Origin: an uncultured Elusimicrobium sp.
GTDB taxonomy: Bacteria > Elusimicrobiota > Elusimicrobia > Elusimicrobiales > Elusimicrobiaceae
Direction: 5' to 3'
Length of the DNA stretch: 64,000 nt
Assembly (NCBI GenBank): GCA_937891135.1
Contig: CALAFB010000082.1
Coordinates: forward strand, 62,001 to 126,000
A model generated the notes under the pieces. It made no database searches. It saw only the letters and a list, made by a program, of their open reading frames with translations, and was not told the origin of the DNA. This document shows positions 9,480 to 17,408 of the stretch, piece after piece (position 1 is the stretch's first letter; the number at the start of each line of letters is the position of its first letter). Both the position numbers and the translations under genes were made by a program.

Positions 9480-9695
9480 CTGTCTTTGGAGAACCCATGC
9501 AAAACGGCTGATATAACCGGGTTCATTGCACGAAACCTTACATAGCAGCCGTAATTTGCCATTCTTCAAATAACAAACACTCGGCAAAAACAGGAGCCGG
9601 AGCGACCATTTCCCATTTTTGCCTCATAACGACCATTCTTGGACTTCTATTGTGCCCTTTTGGGCGCTGCGTGTCTTACACGCTTCCAAAAACAG
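9480..9695 (-). promoter_or_regulatory. Pilin leader RNA, copy 2 (partly decayed)
   Basis: The closing helix CTGTTTTTGG (9686-9695) with CCAAAGACAG (9480-9489) is intact at 10 pairs. The B strand ACGGCTG, downstream B' CAGCCGT and upstream B0 TGGTCGT are present, and TTCTCC (9488-9493) complements GGAGGA at the Shine-Dalgarno (9452-9457). The usual A/A' helix cannot be found. The gene it controls is frameshifted and its promoter is interrupted. Confidence 0.65.
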
Positions 9696-9723
9696 ATTCA
9701 AATTGTATCTATAGTATAATAAA

Positions 9724-9983
9724 GGCCTAATGGCCAAAAAAGTTGATAATACCGTCTGAAAAATGATTTTGAACCATTTTCCCCTCACAATATATTCATT
9801 CAGCTTATTCCCAAGCTTGTTGTGGGAACTGCTGCGCAGACCCTTAAAAGCAACTACAAATACCGTTGCTCCTTCTGAAATTTCGCATTAAGATCTCTGG
9901 AACACCGGGATGCGCAAATTCCCTAGTGCTAGGATAAACTCATTGAATTTATGCTAAATATCAACTTTTTTGACCATTAGGCC
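9724..9983. mobile_element. MITE-like insertion, 260 bp, with 25-bp terminal inverted repeats
   Basis: The left end (9724-9748) and the right end (9959-9983) are inverted repeats of 25 bp with one mismatch, beginning GGCCTAATGG. The element is flanked by a direct 8-bp duplication ATAATAAA (9716-9723 and 9984-9991), a textbook target-site duplication. It has no coding capacity, so it would need a transposase in trans. It landed just upstream of the -10 box of the pilin at 9445, displacing whatever served as its -35 region, and beside the terminator of the binding-protein gene. Confidence 0.85.
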
Positions 9984-9987
9984 ATAA

Positions 9988-10016
9988 TAAAAAACCCCTG
10001 GTTTTTGCCAGAGGGT
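9988..10016 (-). terminator. Terminator of the oligopeptide-binding protein gene
   Basis: Minus strand: ACCCTCTGG, loop CAAAAA, CCAGGGGT and then T6. It lies 30 bases after the stop codon. Confidence 0.8.
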
Positions 10017-10045
10017 AGGATATGGGTTAGTGCTTTATGGGGGAT

Positions 10046-11776
10046 TTATTCTTTATAGATAGGATAAAAATAAATGCCCATATATACGGGGTTATCTACA
10101 AACCCTTTTACACGGCTTTGCATGGCCCATAACCCCGTCGGGTGGACGGTGTAGAGTTGCATGGCATCTTCGTGCATTAAGTTGTGCAATTGTTTATAAA
10201 GCATGTTGCGTTTTTGTGGATTAGTTTCTGCCACGGCCTGCTCAATGAGTTCATCTGCGTGCGGGTTTTTGTACCCTTGTGAAAGGGCATACCGCCCTTG
10301 GCTATGTAAGAACGGAAAATAAAAATTATGTGCGTCTGCATAATCTGCCACCCAACCGCGGGCCCACAATGGCATTTGGTGTTTGGCGGTTTTTTCTAAG
10401 AACGTGGGCCAGGTTACGCCACGTAAATCAATTTGAAATTTAGGGTTTAATTTTTCTACGTTGCGTTTTAAAATTTCGCTAGCAATTTGGCGCATTTCGC
10501 CGCTGGTATTATAGGTAATAGTGAATTTAAATCCTTTTTCCCATACTTGTCCGTTCCAGGCTTTTTTAAAATGTTCTTCGGCTTTTTGTAAATCAAAAGG
10601 ATAGCGTTTAAAGTTTTCATCTTGCGGTACCAGTTCTTGCGGGGCCGGGCCAATGGCGCGTTCCGCGCGGCCTTCCATGGATTCTTTTAAAAAGGCATCA
10701 TAATCAAATGCATACAAAAAAGCTTTTCGTAAATTTTTATCAGCAAAAAAATCTGCTGGGATTCCGTTGCCGTCCAGATGGCCGGAGCCCACGTCCGGGT
10801 TGGCTTGCATATTGATGTTTAACGTAAAAAACAATACCGGGTCCGTACGTAAACGCGGCAAGTTATCATATACGGTTACGTCTGGATTGCCGCGCAGTTG
10901 GCTGATAAATTTGGGTGAAATTTCGGCGATATCGGCATCTGCGGTTTCTAACATAAGACGTACGGTAGAGGGTTCTTCCACGGTACGCATAAAAATAGTT
11001 TTGAGACGCGGGGCCCCGGCAAAATAATTTTCGTGGGCGGTCAGCACTAGATTTTTGCCAGCAATATCCCACCGGGCAATTTGAAACGGTCCCGTGCCAT
11101 TAGATTCTTTAAAAAACGGAGAAGAGTCTTTCGCAAAGTTATTAAATTGTTTCCAAGTGGCTTCCGTGCCGTCCCACGCACCGTGTTGAACGGCCCAGTT
11201 TTTACTGACAATGTAACTCCAGCGTGCAATAATGGATAAAAACGGGGCAAAGGGTCGTTTGAGTGTAATGACTACATTATTTCCGTCCACGCGCACGGCC
11301 TGGGCGGCTTCTTGAAAATCCACCGTTATATTTCCGTTTTCATCGCGGGTAGATGACAGGCCTAAAATTGGTTCTAATAACAGACTGGACGGCCCGCCGG
11401 ACACATCCGACAGCATAAACCGCAACATCGAATAACGCACATCTTCTGGTGTGAGTTCTGTGCCGTCGTGAAATTTTATCCCTTGGCGGATCGGGAAGGT
11501 GTAGGTTTTACCGTCTTTGGAAATTAACCCATTTTCTACCGTCGGCACTTGGGTGGCGATAGAAGGTTCTAATTCGGTTAAGGAACTACCCTTAAATTTA
11601 AGCAGCGTATCATATACGTTAATGAGCATACCGTGTGTAACCCCATCATAAGAATAGACTGGGTCCAATGATTCCATTTCTCCTTTATGAACTACAACTA
11701 ACGAATCTGTATCCACGGATTTGGTGCAGGCGGCCAAACATAATGCTGCACACATACATACGAGTAATTTTTTCAT
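10046..11776 (-). CDS. ABC transporter substrate-binding lipoprotein, family 5 (oligopeptide/dipeptide type)
   Basis: A 576-residue extracytoplasmic solute-binding protein of the OppA/DppA family. It has a lipoprotein signal peptide with lipobox LAAC (Cys17). Family blocks are visible: LTPEDVRYSMLRF, KDGKTYTFPIRQGIKFHDG, TGPFQIARW, and PLWARGWVADYADAHNFYFPF near the C-terminus. It would be anchored on the outer face of the inner membrane and deliver peptides to an ABC permease, none of which is encoded nearby. The start overlaps the stop of the upstream C39-like peptidase gene by 4 bases, suggesting linked peptide cleavage and uptake. Confidence 0.88.
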   Translation of the reverse strand: MKKLLVCMCAALCLAACTKSVDTDSLVVVHKGEMESLDPVYSYDGVTHGMLINVYDTLLKFKGSSLTELEPSIATQVPTVENGLISKDGKTYTFPIRQGIKFHDGTELTPEDVRYSMLRFMLSDVSGGPSSLLLEPILGLSSTRDENGNITVDFQEAAQAVRVDGNNVVITLKRPFAPFLSIIARWSYIVSKNWAVQHGAWDGTEATWKQFNNFAKDSSPFFKESNGTGPFQIARWDIAGKNLVLTAHENYFAGAPRLKTIFMRTVEEPSTVRLMLETADADIAEISPKFISQLRGNPDVTVYDNLPRLRTDPVLFFTLNINMQANPDVGSGHLDGNGIPADFFADKNLRKAFLYAFDYDAFLKESMEGRAERAIGPAPQELVPQDENFKRYPFDLQKAEEHFKKAWNGQVWEKGFKFTITYNTSGEMRQIASEILKRNVEKLNPKFQIDLRGVTWPTFLEKTAKHQMPLWARGWVADYADAHNFYFPFLHSQGRYALSQGYKNPHADELIEQAVAETNPQKRNMLYKQLHNLMHEDAMQLYTVHPTGLWAMQSRVKGFVDNPVYMGIYFYPIYKE

Positions 11777-12726
11777 TTTCTCCTCACAATATAAGCGGCC
11801 CCTTGTTTATTTTCCAACCACGCTTTGGCAAACGCCGGGGCCGGATAGGCGCGCAATACGGTGTCTGCCGTGGGGGCCGCTGGGTCCGCCACGAGCACGT
11901 GGCCAGGTTGCCATCCACGGATGAGCACTAAATGCCCCGGGGTACGTTCCAGCGGGGCACCGGGTAATTTTTCTTTCTTAAATGCAATACTGGCAATCAC
12001 GCAACTATCGGGCGTAACTTTGGTTGCTAGTTCCGCCAGTGACGTAAAACGGTAAAAAAAAGCTTCGGCTCCTAATTCCGCAGCTGCCGCACAATTAAAT
12101 ACCCAATTTCCGTACACGTCAGCAGTTTGGTCAAATACACGTGGAAGCAAGTGGGCAAGGTCCACCCGGTACCCTAGCGCATTTAATGCCATACAAAGAG
12201 AAGTAGGGCTACAGATCCGGCGTTTATGCGGGATGTCTTGTTCCATTTGACTGATAGGAAATAGTTGTTGGCGGAACGGGACGGAAGGTAACCGGTCGGA
12301 TTTTTCATCATATACAAACGGGGCGCGTACCCCGCTGGAAGCGAGTAATAACAGTTCCACGTCTCCGTAAAATCTTAAGCGGTAGCGGTAGGCTTGAGCG
12401 GAGACGGATAATACTAACTGGTCCGTTTCTACCTGACCGAATGTATTTTTTTGTGATGGAAAGCTAGTTTTAAATTTGCGGGACAGCAAGGCAAGTTTAA
12501 AAAAATTACTCCATGTATTTTGGGTTTGTACTTGGGCTTCTAAGAGTAAACAACCGTCCGTAGCGGTACGGAAATTGGCCGATAACACTAGTTTATCAAA
12601 CGGAAAATCCGGGCGAATGACCGACGAAAGAACCGTTTTAATACCGGCTTCGGTGTATTCTTCCGCCGTCTCTGCCGGTAAATGAAACCGGTTGAAAACG
12701 CTAGCGCGCGGTGCGTGAGTAGACAT
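11773..12726 (-). CDS. C39-like cysteine peptidase domain protein
   Basis: About 317 residues. The open frame extends upstream into tRNA-Pro, so the start is set at one of two ATGs just after the tRNA (12726 preferred, or 12732); no Shine-Dalgarno is visible. The C-terminal half shows a peptidase C39-like papain fold: CSPTSLCMALNALGY with the candidate nucleophile Cys, TPGHLVLIRGW with the His, and VADPAAP with the Asp. The N-terminal half is a sugar-binding-like or unknown beta-rich domain. There is no clear signal peptide. It overlaps the peptide-binding lipoprotein gene by 4 bases and may be co-transcribed with the tRNA. Confidence 0.72.
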   Translation of the reverse strand: MSTHAPRASVFNRFHLPAETAEEYTEAGIKTVLSSVIRPDFPFDKLVLSANFRTATDGCLLLEAQVQTQNTWSNFFKLALLSRKFKTSFPSQKNTFGQVETDQLVLSVSAQAYRYRLRFYGDVELLLLASSGVRAPFVYDEKSDRLPSVPFRQQLFPISQMEQDIPHKRRICSPTSLCMALNALGYRVDLAHLLPRVFDQTADVYGNWVFNCAAAAELGAEAFFYRFTSLAELATKVTPDSCVIASIAFKKEKLPGAPLERTPGHLVLIRGWQPGHVLVADPAAPTADTVLRAYPAPAFAKAWLENKQGAAYIVRRK

Positions 12727-12734
12727 AAGCATTT

Positions 12735-12807
12735 TCGGGGCACCCGGACTTGAACCGGGAACCTCCCGCTCCCAAAGCGGGCGCTCTACCACTTGAGCCA
12801 TGCCCCG
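12735..12807 (-). tRNA. tRNA-Pro (anticodon TGG)
   Basis: Minus strand: 7-bp acceptor stem CGGGGCA/TGCCCCG, D arm GCTCAAGTGGTAGAGC, anticodon stem CCCGC/GCGGG with loop TTTGGGA (anticodon TGG), T arm CCCGGTTCAAGTCCGGG and discriminator A. No CCA is encoded. All four arms close, and the C1-G72 pair with A73 is the normal proline identity set. Confidence 0.95.
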
Positions 12808-12849
12808 TTAAGTATATTATAGCAATTTCATATTTTAATAACAGGTTCC

Positions 12850-12878
12850 TTGTTACAAAAGCGTTTTTTTATTATACT
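12850..12878 (+). promoter_or_regulatory. Promoter of the pilin at 13151
   Basis: TTGTTA (12850-12855) and TATACT (12873-12878) are spaced by 17 bases, the same hexamers as before the pilin at 3892. The following ATAGATACAATTT stretch is shared among pilin promoters. Confidence 0.8.
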
Positions 12879-12896
12879 ATAGATACAATTTTTATT

Positions 12897-13116
12897 CTGT
12901 TTTTGGAATCCTATTGAAAGAATAGGAAGTCGTGTAAAAACGTCTAAGAGAGTCCGGAAACAGCCTTTTCAAGCAGAAAATAGGATGAGTCGCTCTCAGC
13001 CTGTTTTCTGCTGAATGTTTCGCGTTTTTGATGCGGGATTACGGCTGTTAATGACTAAGACTCTCTCTTAGACTTGGTATTCTATCAGCCGTTTTACATG
13101 GATTCTCCGAAAGCAG
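12897..13116 (+). promoter_or_regulatory. Pilin leader RNA, copy 3
   Basis: Closing helix CTGTTTTTGG (12897-12906) with CCGAAAGCAG (13107-13116), extended by AATCC/GGATT. A TCTAAGAGAGTC (12943-12954) pairs with A' GACTCTCTCTTAGA (13059-13072, about 10 pairs). B0 AACAGCC (12959-12965), internal hairpin AGCAGAAAA/TTTTCTGCT (12972-13012), B ACGGCTG (13041-13047), B' CAGCCGT (13086-13092). The anti-SD TTCTCC (13103-13108) complements GGAGAA (13140-13145) in front of the pilin ATG. Confidence 0.78.
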
Positions 13117-13150
13117 GAAAATTGGAAAATTAACAAACAGGAGAATTAGT

Positions 13151-13639
13151 ATGAAAAAAGCAGTAAAAAATAGTTGTTTCGCTAAAGGTTTTACTTTGAT
13201 AGAACTTTTAGTCGTTGTCTTAATCATCGGTATTTTGGCCGCCGTGGCGTTGCCGCAATATCAAAAAGCAGTTGTTAAAAGTAGGTTTTCAGAAGCGTTT
13301 ATTTATCTGAAAACAATGTCACAAAACGAACAATTATGTGATTTAGAAAAAAATTCAAGTTGTTATGAGCCAGACAAAAATATTCAAATCCCATGGGAGA
13401 CTGAAAATTTTGACTACAAGATAGGATATTTTGAGGTCGGCCAGGTTGTACTAGCACAATACAAGAAAGAAGATGTTTGTTTGTGTTTGTACCCTTCGGG
13501 TAAGTTTATTGTGCGGCAATGGGGGGAAGGAGAATGTATAGACAAAGGAGCCAGTTTCAATTACGCTAAATTATTAAACGTACTGGATGCCGACGATTTT
13601 GAAGAAGGAGATGAAGAATGGTGGTGTGCTTGTTGTTAA
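13151..13639 (+). CDS. Type IV pilin-like protein
   Basis: 162 residues beginning MKKAVKNSCFAKG, then [18 protein letters not shown] with Glu5 of the mature pilin and PQYQKAVVKSR. The C-terminal part is acidic and Cys-rich (SCYEPD, DVCLCLYPS, and WWCACC at the end), unlike the other pilins here. AGGAG lies 7 bases before the ATG. It is tail-to-tail with tlyA, the two stop codons sharing TTAA at 13636-13639. It is presumably exported and processed by a prepilin peptidase encoded elsewhere. Confidence 0.85.
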   Translation: MKKAVKNSCFAKGFTLIELLVVVLIIGILAAVALPQYQKAVVKSRFSEAFIYLKTMSQNEQLCDLEKNSSCYEPDKNIQIPWETENFDYKIGYFEVGQVVLAQYKKEDVCLCLYPSGKFIVRQWGEGECIDKGASFNYAKLLNVLDADDFEEGDEEWWCACC

Positions 13640-14397
13640 ATACACTTATTTAACTGTACGTGCCACAAAAATTCGGTGTTGCCGTGGGTGCCTTTAATCG
13701 GGCTCTCAATCACTTCCCCGGCAACGCCGTTATATTTTTGACGCAGATTTTCTTCAAAATAATTTTGCACGCGCACAATGGCTAATTGACGGTTCTCGTC
13801 GGTTTTTACAATGCCGTGCGGCACTTGTTTGGGCGTCAGTTCAAACTGGGGTTTAATTAAAAATACAATTTCACTTGGCACCGCCATTACTTTACAAAGC
13901 GGCTCCATAATCATCGTAAGCGAAATAAAAGACACGTCCACCGCGGCAAACTGCGGGGGCTCATCAAACAAATCAGCAGTCATATAGCGGGCATTGGTTT
14001 CTGGCTTAAAAATAAAATTGGTGTAGCGGCGCATTTCATCCGCCAGTTGGCCTTTGCCCACGTCCACGCCGTAAACTGTTTTGGCCCCAGCTTGAATCAT
14101 ACAATCGCTAAAACCGCCCGTGGCCACGCCGATATCCACGCATACTTTCCCGGTCAAATCAATATGCCAATGTGTAAGCGCGTGCGCCAGTTTGAGTCCG
14201 CCGCGCGATACATACGGGCACGATTTTTCTTTAAGCGCAATTTGGTCCTCGGGCAGAACGGTGCGGTCAGCGCGGGTTTCCACGTCGTTATTGACTAATA
14301 CTTCGCCCGCCATAATGGATGCCTGCGCGCGCGTGCGGCTAGCAAAAAATCCGCGCGCCACTAACTCCATATCTAAGCGTGTTTTAGTTTTCGCCAT
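13636..14397 (-). CDS. tlyA: TlyA family rRNA 2'-O-methyltransferase / hemolysin A
   Basis: About 253 residues from the ATG at 14397 (MAKTKTRLD); the frame extends to 14424 but the shorter start fits family alignments. An N-terminal S4 RNA-binding domain (RLDMELVARGFFASRTRAQASI) precedes an FtsJ-type SAM methyltransferase with VCVDIGVATGGFSDCM, VDVGKGQL, and AAVDVSFISLTMI. TlyA proteins methylate cytidines in 16S and 23S rRNA. It overlaps the end of xseB and closes the xseA-xseB-tlyA run, a frequently seen gene order. Confidence 0.92.
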   Translation of the reverse strand: MAKTKTRLDMELVARGFFASRTRAQASIMAGEVLVNNDVETRADRTVLPEDQIALKEKSCPYVSRGGLKLAHALTHWHIDLTGKVCVDIGVATGGFSDCMIQAGAKTVYGVDVGKGQLADEMRRYTNFIFKPETNARYMTADLFDEPPQFAAVDVSFISLTMIMEPLCKVMAVPSEIVFLIKPQFELTPKQVPHGIVKTDENRQLAIVRVQNYFEENLRQKYNGVAGEVIESPIKGTHGNTEFLWHVQLNKCI

Positions 14398-14632
14398 TTT
14401 CGTCTTCGGCCAGTTCGGTGTCAAACGGCACCGTCATCAGTTCGGCCCCTTTCTTTTTAAGTTCGTTAACTTTAAATTTAACGATTTCTAACTTTTGCGC
14501 CAACTCATTGGAAAGCGCAATTCCTTCTTCAAACAGTTTGACTGATGCATCTAAATCAGTCTGTTCTTCTTCTAATTTCTCCACAATTTCTTCTAAGCGG
14601 GAAAGTTGACGTTCAAAACTTAATTTCGGCAT
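14384..14632 (-). CDS. xseB: Exodeoxyribonuclease VII small subunit
   Basis: 82 residues with the XseB signature FERQLSRLEEIVEKLE and LEEGIALSNEL-type helices (LFEEGIALSNELAQKLE). It forms helical hairpins that bundle around XseA in the nuclease that degrades single-stranded DNA. It begins one base after xseA ends and overlaps the tlyA start. Confidence 0.93.
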   Translation of the reverse strand: MPKLSFERQLSRLEEIVEKLEEEQTDLDASVKLFEEGIALSNELAQKLEIVKFKVNELKKKGAELMTVPFDTELAEDENGEN

Positions 14633-15838
14633 TTATTTTACCTCCGTATGAATCATTCCGTCTTGTACTTGTACATAAATCGTTTCGCCGGGCGCGGTTT
14701 GCGCTACGCGGCTAATGACCGTACCGTCTTGTTTGCGCGTAATGCTGTAGCCGCGCTTTAAAACGGCTTGCGGGCCAAGCGCATGTAATTTTTGCCGGGC
14801 CACGTCAAAGCGGTGTGAAAATTGGGTTATTTTCGCTTCCCACGCGGTAGTTAACCGTGTGCAAAGTTCGTCTACTTCTTGTTCTTTGTTTTGCGTAAGT
14901 TCGGTCGGGTTTTTCAAAATGCGACTATTGACCGCTAAATCCAATCTGTTCTTAAACCGCTCGTAAAAAAGGGAAACGGCTTGCAACATTCGCTTTTGCA
15001 AACCGGCAATATGGGCCACGGTATTTTGCGAATTTTGCACCACCAGTTCTGCCGCGGCTGACGGCGTAGGCGCACGCAAATCGGCCACAAAATCGGCAAT
15101 GGTAAAATCTACCTCGTGCCCCACACACGAAATAACAGGAATGTTACTGGCAAAAATTGCACGGGCGACTACTTCCTCGTTAAACGCCCACAAATCTTCC
15201 ATGCTGCCGCCACCGCGCCCGACTAAAATTACATCTAGTGCCGGCGTAAAGTTGTTTAAATCCGCTATGGCTTGGGCAATTTGCGGGGCGGCTTCATCCC
15301 CTTGCACGAGCGTAGGCGCAATGATAATTTCTAAATGCGGGCTGCGGCGTTTTAAGACGGATAAAATATCCCGCACGGCTGCCCCAGTGGGCGAAGTTAC
15401 CACGCCAATGCGTTGAGGATAGGCAGGAATTTCTTTTTTATGTTCCGGCGCAAACAGGCCCTCTTTTTCTAATTTTTGTTTGAGTTTTTCAAACTCCAAA
15501 TACAAATTGCCTTTGGCGAGTGCTTCTACTTTTTTAACTACAATTTGGTACTTGCCGGACTTCGGATAAACGGATAAACTCCCCCATACGCGCACTTGCA
15601 CACCGTCTTGCAGTTCAAGCGAATACTTGCGCGCATCCCACTTGAACATCACGGCCGCAAGAATGGCTTCGCGGTCTTTTAAATTAAAATAAAAATGGCC
15701 CTGTGCCGACGAGGTCAAATTACTGACTTCTCCTTCCACAAAAATATCGCGAAACACGCCCTCCATCATTTGTTTGACAGCTAGCGTAATGGCGGTAACG
15801 GTAAAAACTTGTCCGCGGAAAGGAGCTTCGGGTTCCAT
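14633..15838 (-). CDS. xseA: Exodeoxyribonuclease VII large subunit
   Basis: 401 residues. An N-terminal OB fold (IFVEGEVSNLTSSAQGHFYFNLKD) is followed by the catalytic domain (IGVVTSPTGAAVRDIL, VGRGGGSMEDLWAFN, PVISCVGHEVDFTIADFVADLRAPTPSAAAE split here over several blocks) and a coiled coil that binds XseB. It hydrolyses single-stranded DNA to oligonucleotides from either end. It sits between rarA and xseB with no gaps. Confidence 0.95.
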   Translation of the reverse strand: MEPEAPFRGQVFTVTAITLAVKQMMEGVFRDIFVEGEVSNLTSSAQGHFYFNLKDREAILAAVMFKWDARKYSLELQDGVQVRVWGSLSVYPKSGKYQIVVKKVEALAKGNLYLEFEKLKQKLEKEGLFAPEHKKEIPAYPQRIGVVTSPTGAAVRDILSVLKRRSPHLEIIIAPTLVQGDEAAPQIAQAIADLNNFTPALDVILVGRGGGSMEDLWAFNEEVVARAIFASNIPVISCVGHEVDFTIADFVADLRAPTPSAAAELVVQNSQNTVAHIAGLQKRMLQAVSLFYERFKNRLDLAVNSRILKNPTELTQNKEQEVDELCTRLTTAWEAKITQFSHRFDVARQKLHALGPQAVLKRGYSITRKQDGTVISRVAQTAPGETIYVQVQDGMIHTEVK

Positions 15839-17083
15839 TTATTCTCCTTTGAGTTCCTTGAGTTTTTTGATAAGCGCGGCTTCGCGCCCCAGTTCCCCCG
15901 GCTCAAAAAAACGGACCGGGTCCGGCATATAAAGTTGCTTGACGTAATGGTTTTTAAAATCGTGTGCGTATTTATAGCCGCGGTTTTTCCCGCCGCTTCT
16001 TAAATGGTCCGGCACCGGACGGTAACGGCCTTCGCGCACTTCTTGCAAGGCTTTATCCACCGCTAAATAGGCCGAATTACTTTTAGGACAGCACGCCACG
16101 TAAATGGCCGCGTGTGCTAGCGGGATGCGTACTTCCGGCATACCCAATTCTTCCGCTGCTGCAAACGCTGCCTGTGCCATCATCATGGCATAAGGCTCTG
16201 CCAGGCCGACGTCTTCGCACGCACAAATTAAAATGCGCCGGGCAATAAAGCGCGGGTCTTCCCCGCTTTCCAACATACGAGCGAGCCAATAAACCGCCGC
16301 ATCCGGGTCCGAACCGCGCATGGATTTAATAAACGCCGAAATAATATCGTAATGTTCATCTCCTTTTTTATCGTAACGTAAGTGGCGTTTTTGGATACAT
16401 TCTTGCGCGATTTCCAGCGTGATATGCTTTTTACCTTTTTTATCGGGTGCAGTAGTAACAAACGCAAGTTCGGCCGCGTTTAACATTTTGCGCGAATCCC
16501 CATTGGCCTGGGTAATTAAAAATTCCGCGGCGTCTTTATCTAATTTGGCGTTTTCGGCTTCTGCGGCCCGCGTTAGAATTTGAAACAAATCTTTGTCTGC
16601 TAATGGTTTAAATTCAAATACAGAAAACCGCGACAACAAAGCATTGTTAATGTAAAAGTAGGGGTTTTCCGTCGTGATACCAATTAAGATAATATCCCCG
16701 CGCTCCACAGACGGCAGCAGCACATCCTGCTGGGTTTTATTAAAGTGGTGGATTTCGTCCAAAATAACCAGCGTGCGGCGCTCGTCAAACGACGGCGTCC
16801 GGGCGCGTTCTTTGGCTTCGGCTAATACTTTTTTCAGGTCCGCTACTCCGGCGGCAGCGGCGTTTAATTCCACCGTGTGCGCTTGCGTGCGCGAGGCAAT
16901 ATAGCGCGCCGTAGCGGTTTTGCCGCAGCCGGGCGGGCCAAAAAACACGGCAGACTTAATCATATCCGCTTCCAATAAACGGCGCAACATTTTGCCCGGC
17001 CCCAATAAATGGGGCTGGCCGGCAAAATCTTCTAATTTTTTAGGAGCCTGGCGCGCCGCCAAGGGCATCATTTCATCGGTCAT
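15839..17083 (-). CDS. rarA: Replication-associated recombination protein A (AAA+ ATPase)
   Basis: 414 residues of the RarA/MgsA/WRNIP1 family, an AAA+ ATPase acting at stalled forks, structurally related to clamp loaders. Walker [14 protein letters not shown] (near residue 48), Walker [17 protein letters not shown], sensor 1 TTENPYF, and C-terminal tetramerisation blocks ([25 protein letters not shown]). It overlaps the upstream small gene by 4 bases. Confidence 0.95.
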   Translation of the reverse strand: MTDEMMPLAARQAPKKLEDFAGQPHLLGPGKMLRRLLEADMIKSAVFFGPPGCGKTATARYIASRTQAHTVELNAAAAGVADLKKVLAEAKERARTPSFDERRTLVILDEIHHFNKTQQDVLLPSVERGDIILIGITTENPYFYINNALLSRFSVFEFKPLADKDLFQILTRAAEAENAKLDKDAAEFLITQANGDSRKMLNAAELAFVTTAPDKKGKKHITLEIAQECIQKRHLRYDKKGDEHYDIISAFIKSMRGSDPDAAVYWLARMLESGEDPRFIARRILICACEDVGLAEPYAMMMAQAAFAAAEELGMPEVRIPLAHAAIYVACCPKSNSAYLAVDKALQEVREGRYRPVPDHLRSGGKNRGYKYAHDFKNHYVKQLYMPDPVRFFEPGELGREAALIKKLKELKGE

Positions 17084-17370
17084 GTTGTTTCTTGGGCAGA
17101 TTTTAATTTTAAAATTAATTCATCTACCCGGGCCATTTCTTCACGGCGTTTACCGCCTTCGTTTTGGTTTTTAAAGTAGGCTTGGGCCGCAAAATGTAAG
17201 GCAGCCAATAAGGCCTGCTTTAAGGTGTCTATTTCACCGTCGGCCTGTACATCCAACATAAACCGTTCTACCTGGGCGGCTACATCGGCCAGTTCCACAC
17301 CTCCCAACTGAGATTCTTTTACTTCTAGTGGGATGTGTTTAATTTCCACGGTTATCAAGTCTTTTGGCAT
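17080..17370 (-). CDS. ZapA-like cell division protein (tentative)
   Basis: A 96-residue protein with a short beta-rich start (ITVEIKHIPLEVK) followed by long amphipathic helices (LADVAAQVERFMLD, then LKQALLAALHFAAQAYFKNQ). This layout resembles ZapA proteins that bundle FtsZ, but no diagnostic residue settles it. It overlaps rarA by 4 bases (ATGA), so it leads the rarA-xseA-xseB-tlyA run. Any small helical cytoplasmic protein is an alternative. Confidence 0.5.
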   Translation of the reverse strand: MPKDLITVEIKHIPLEVKESQLGGVELADVAAQVERFMLDVQADGEIDTLKQALLAALHFAAQAYFKNQNEGGKRREEMARVDELILKLKSAQETT

Positions 17371-17408
17371 ATACAGTTATTGTACTTTTTTTAAAATCAC
17401 TTAACTTC

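Noticed and set aside
11773..12801. Start of the C39-like protein at 12801
   Set aside because: This would place the first 23 codons inside tRNA-Pro; an ATG just after the tRNA is preferred.
12897..13116. Leader as a c-di-GMP (GEMM-I or GEMM-II) riboswitch
   Set aside because: The conserved GEMM core blocks and GAAA tetraloop receptor are absent; size and order of helices also differ.
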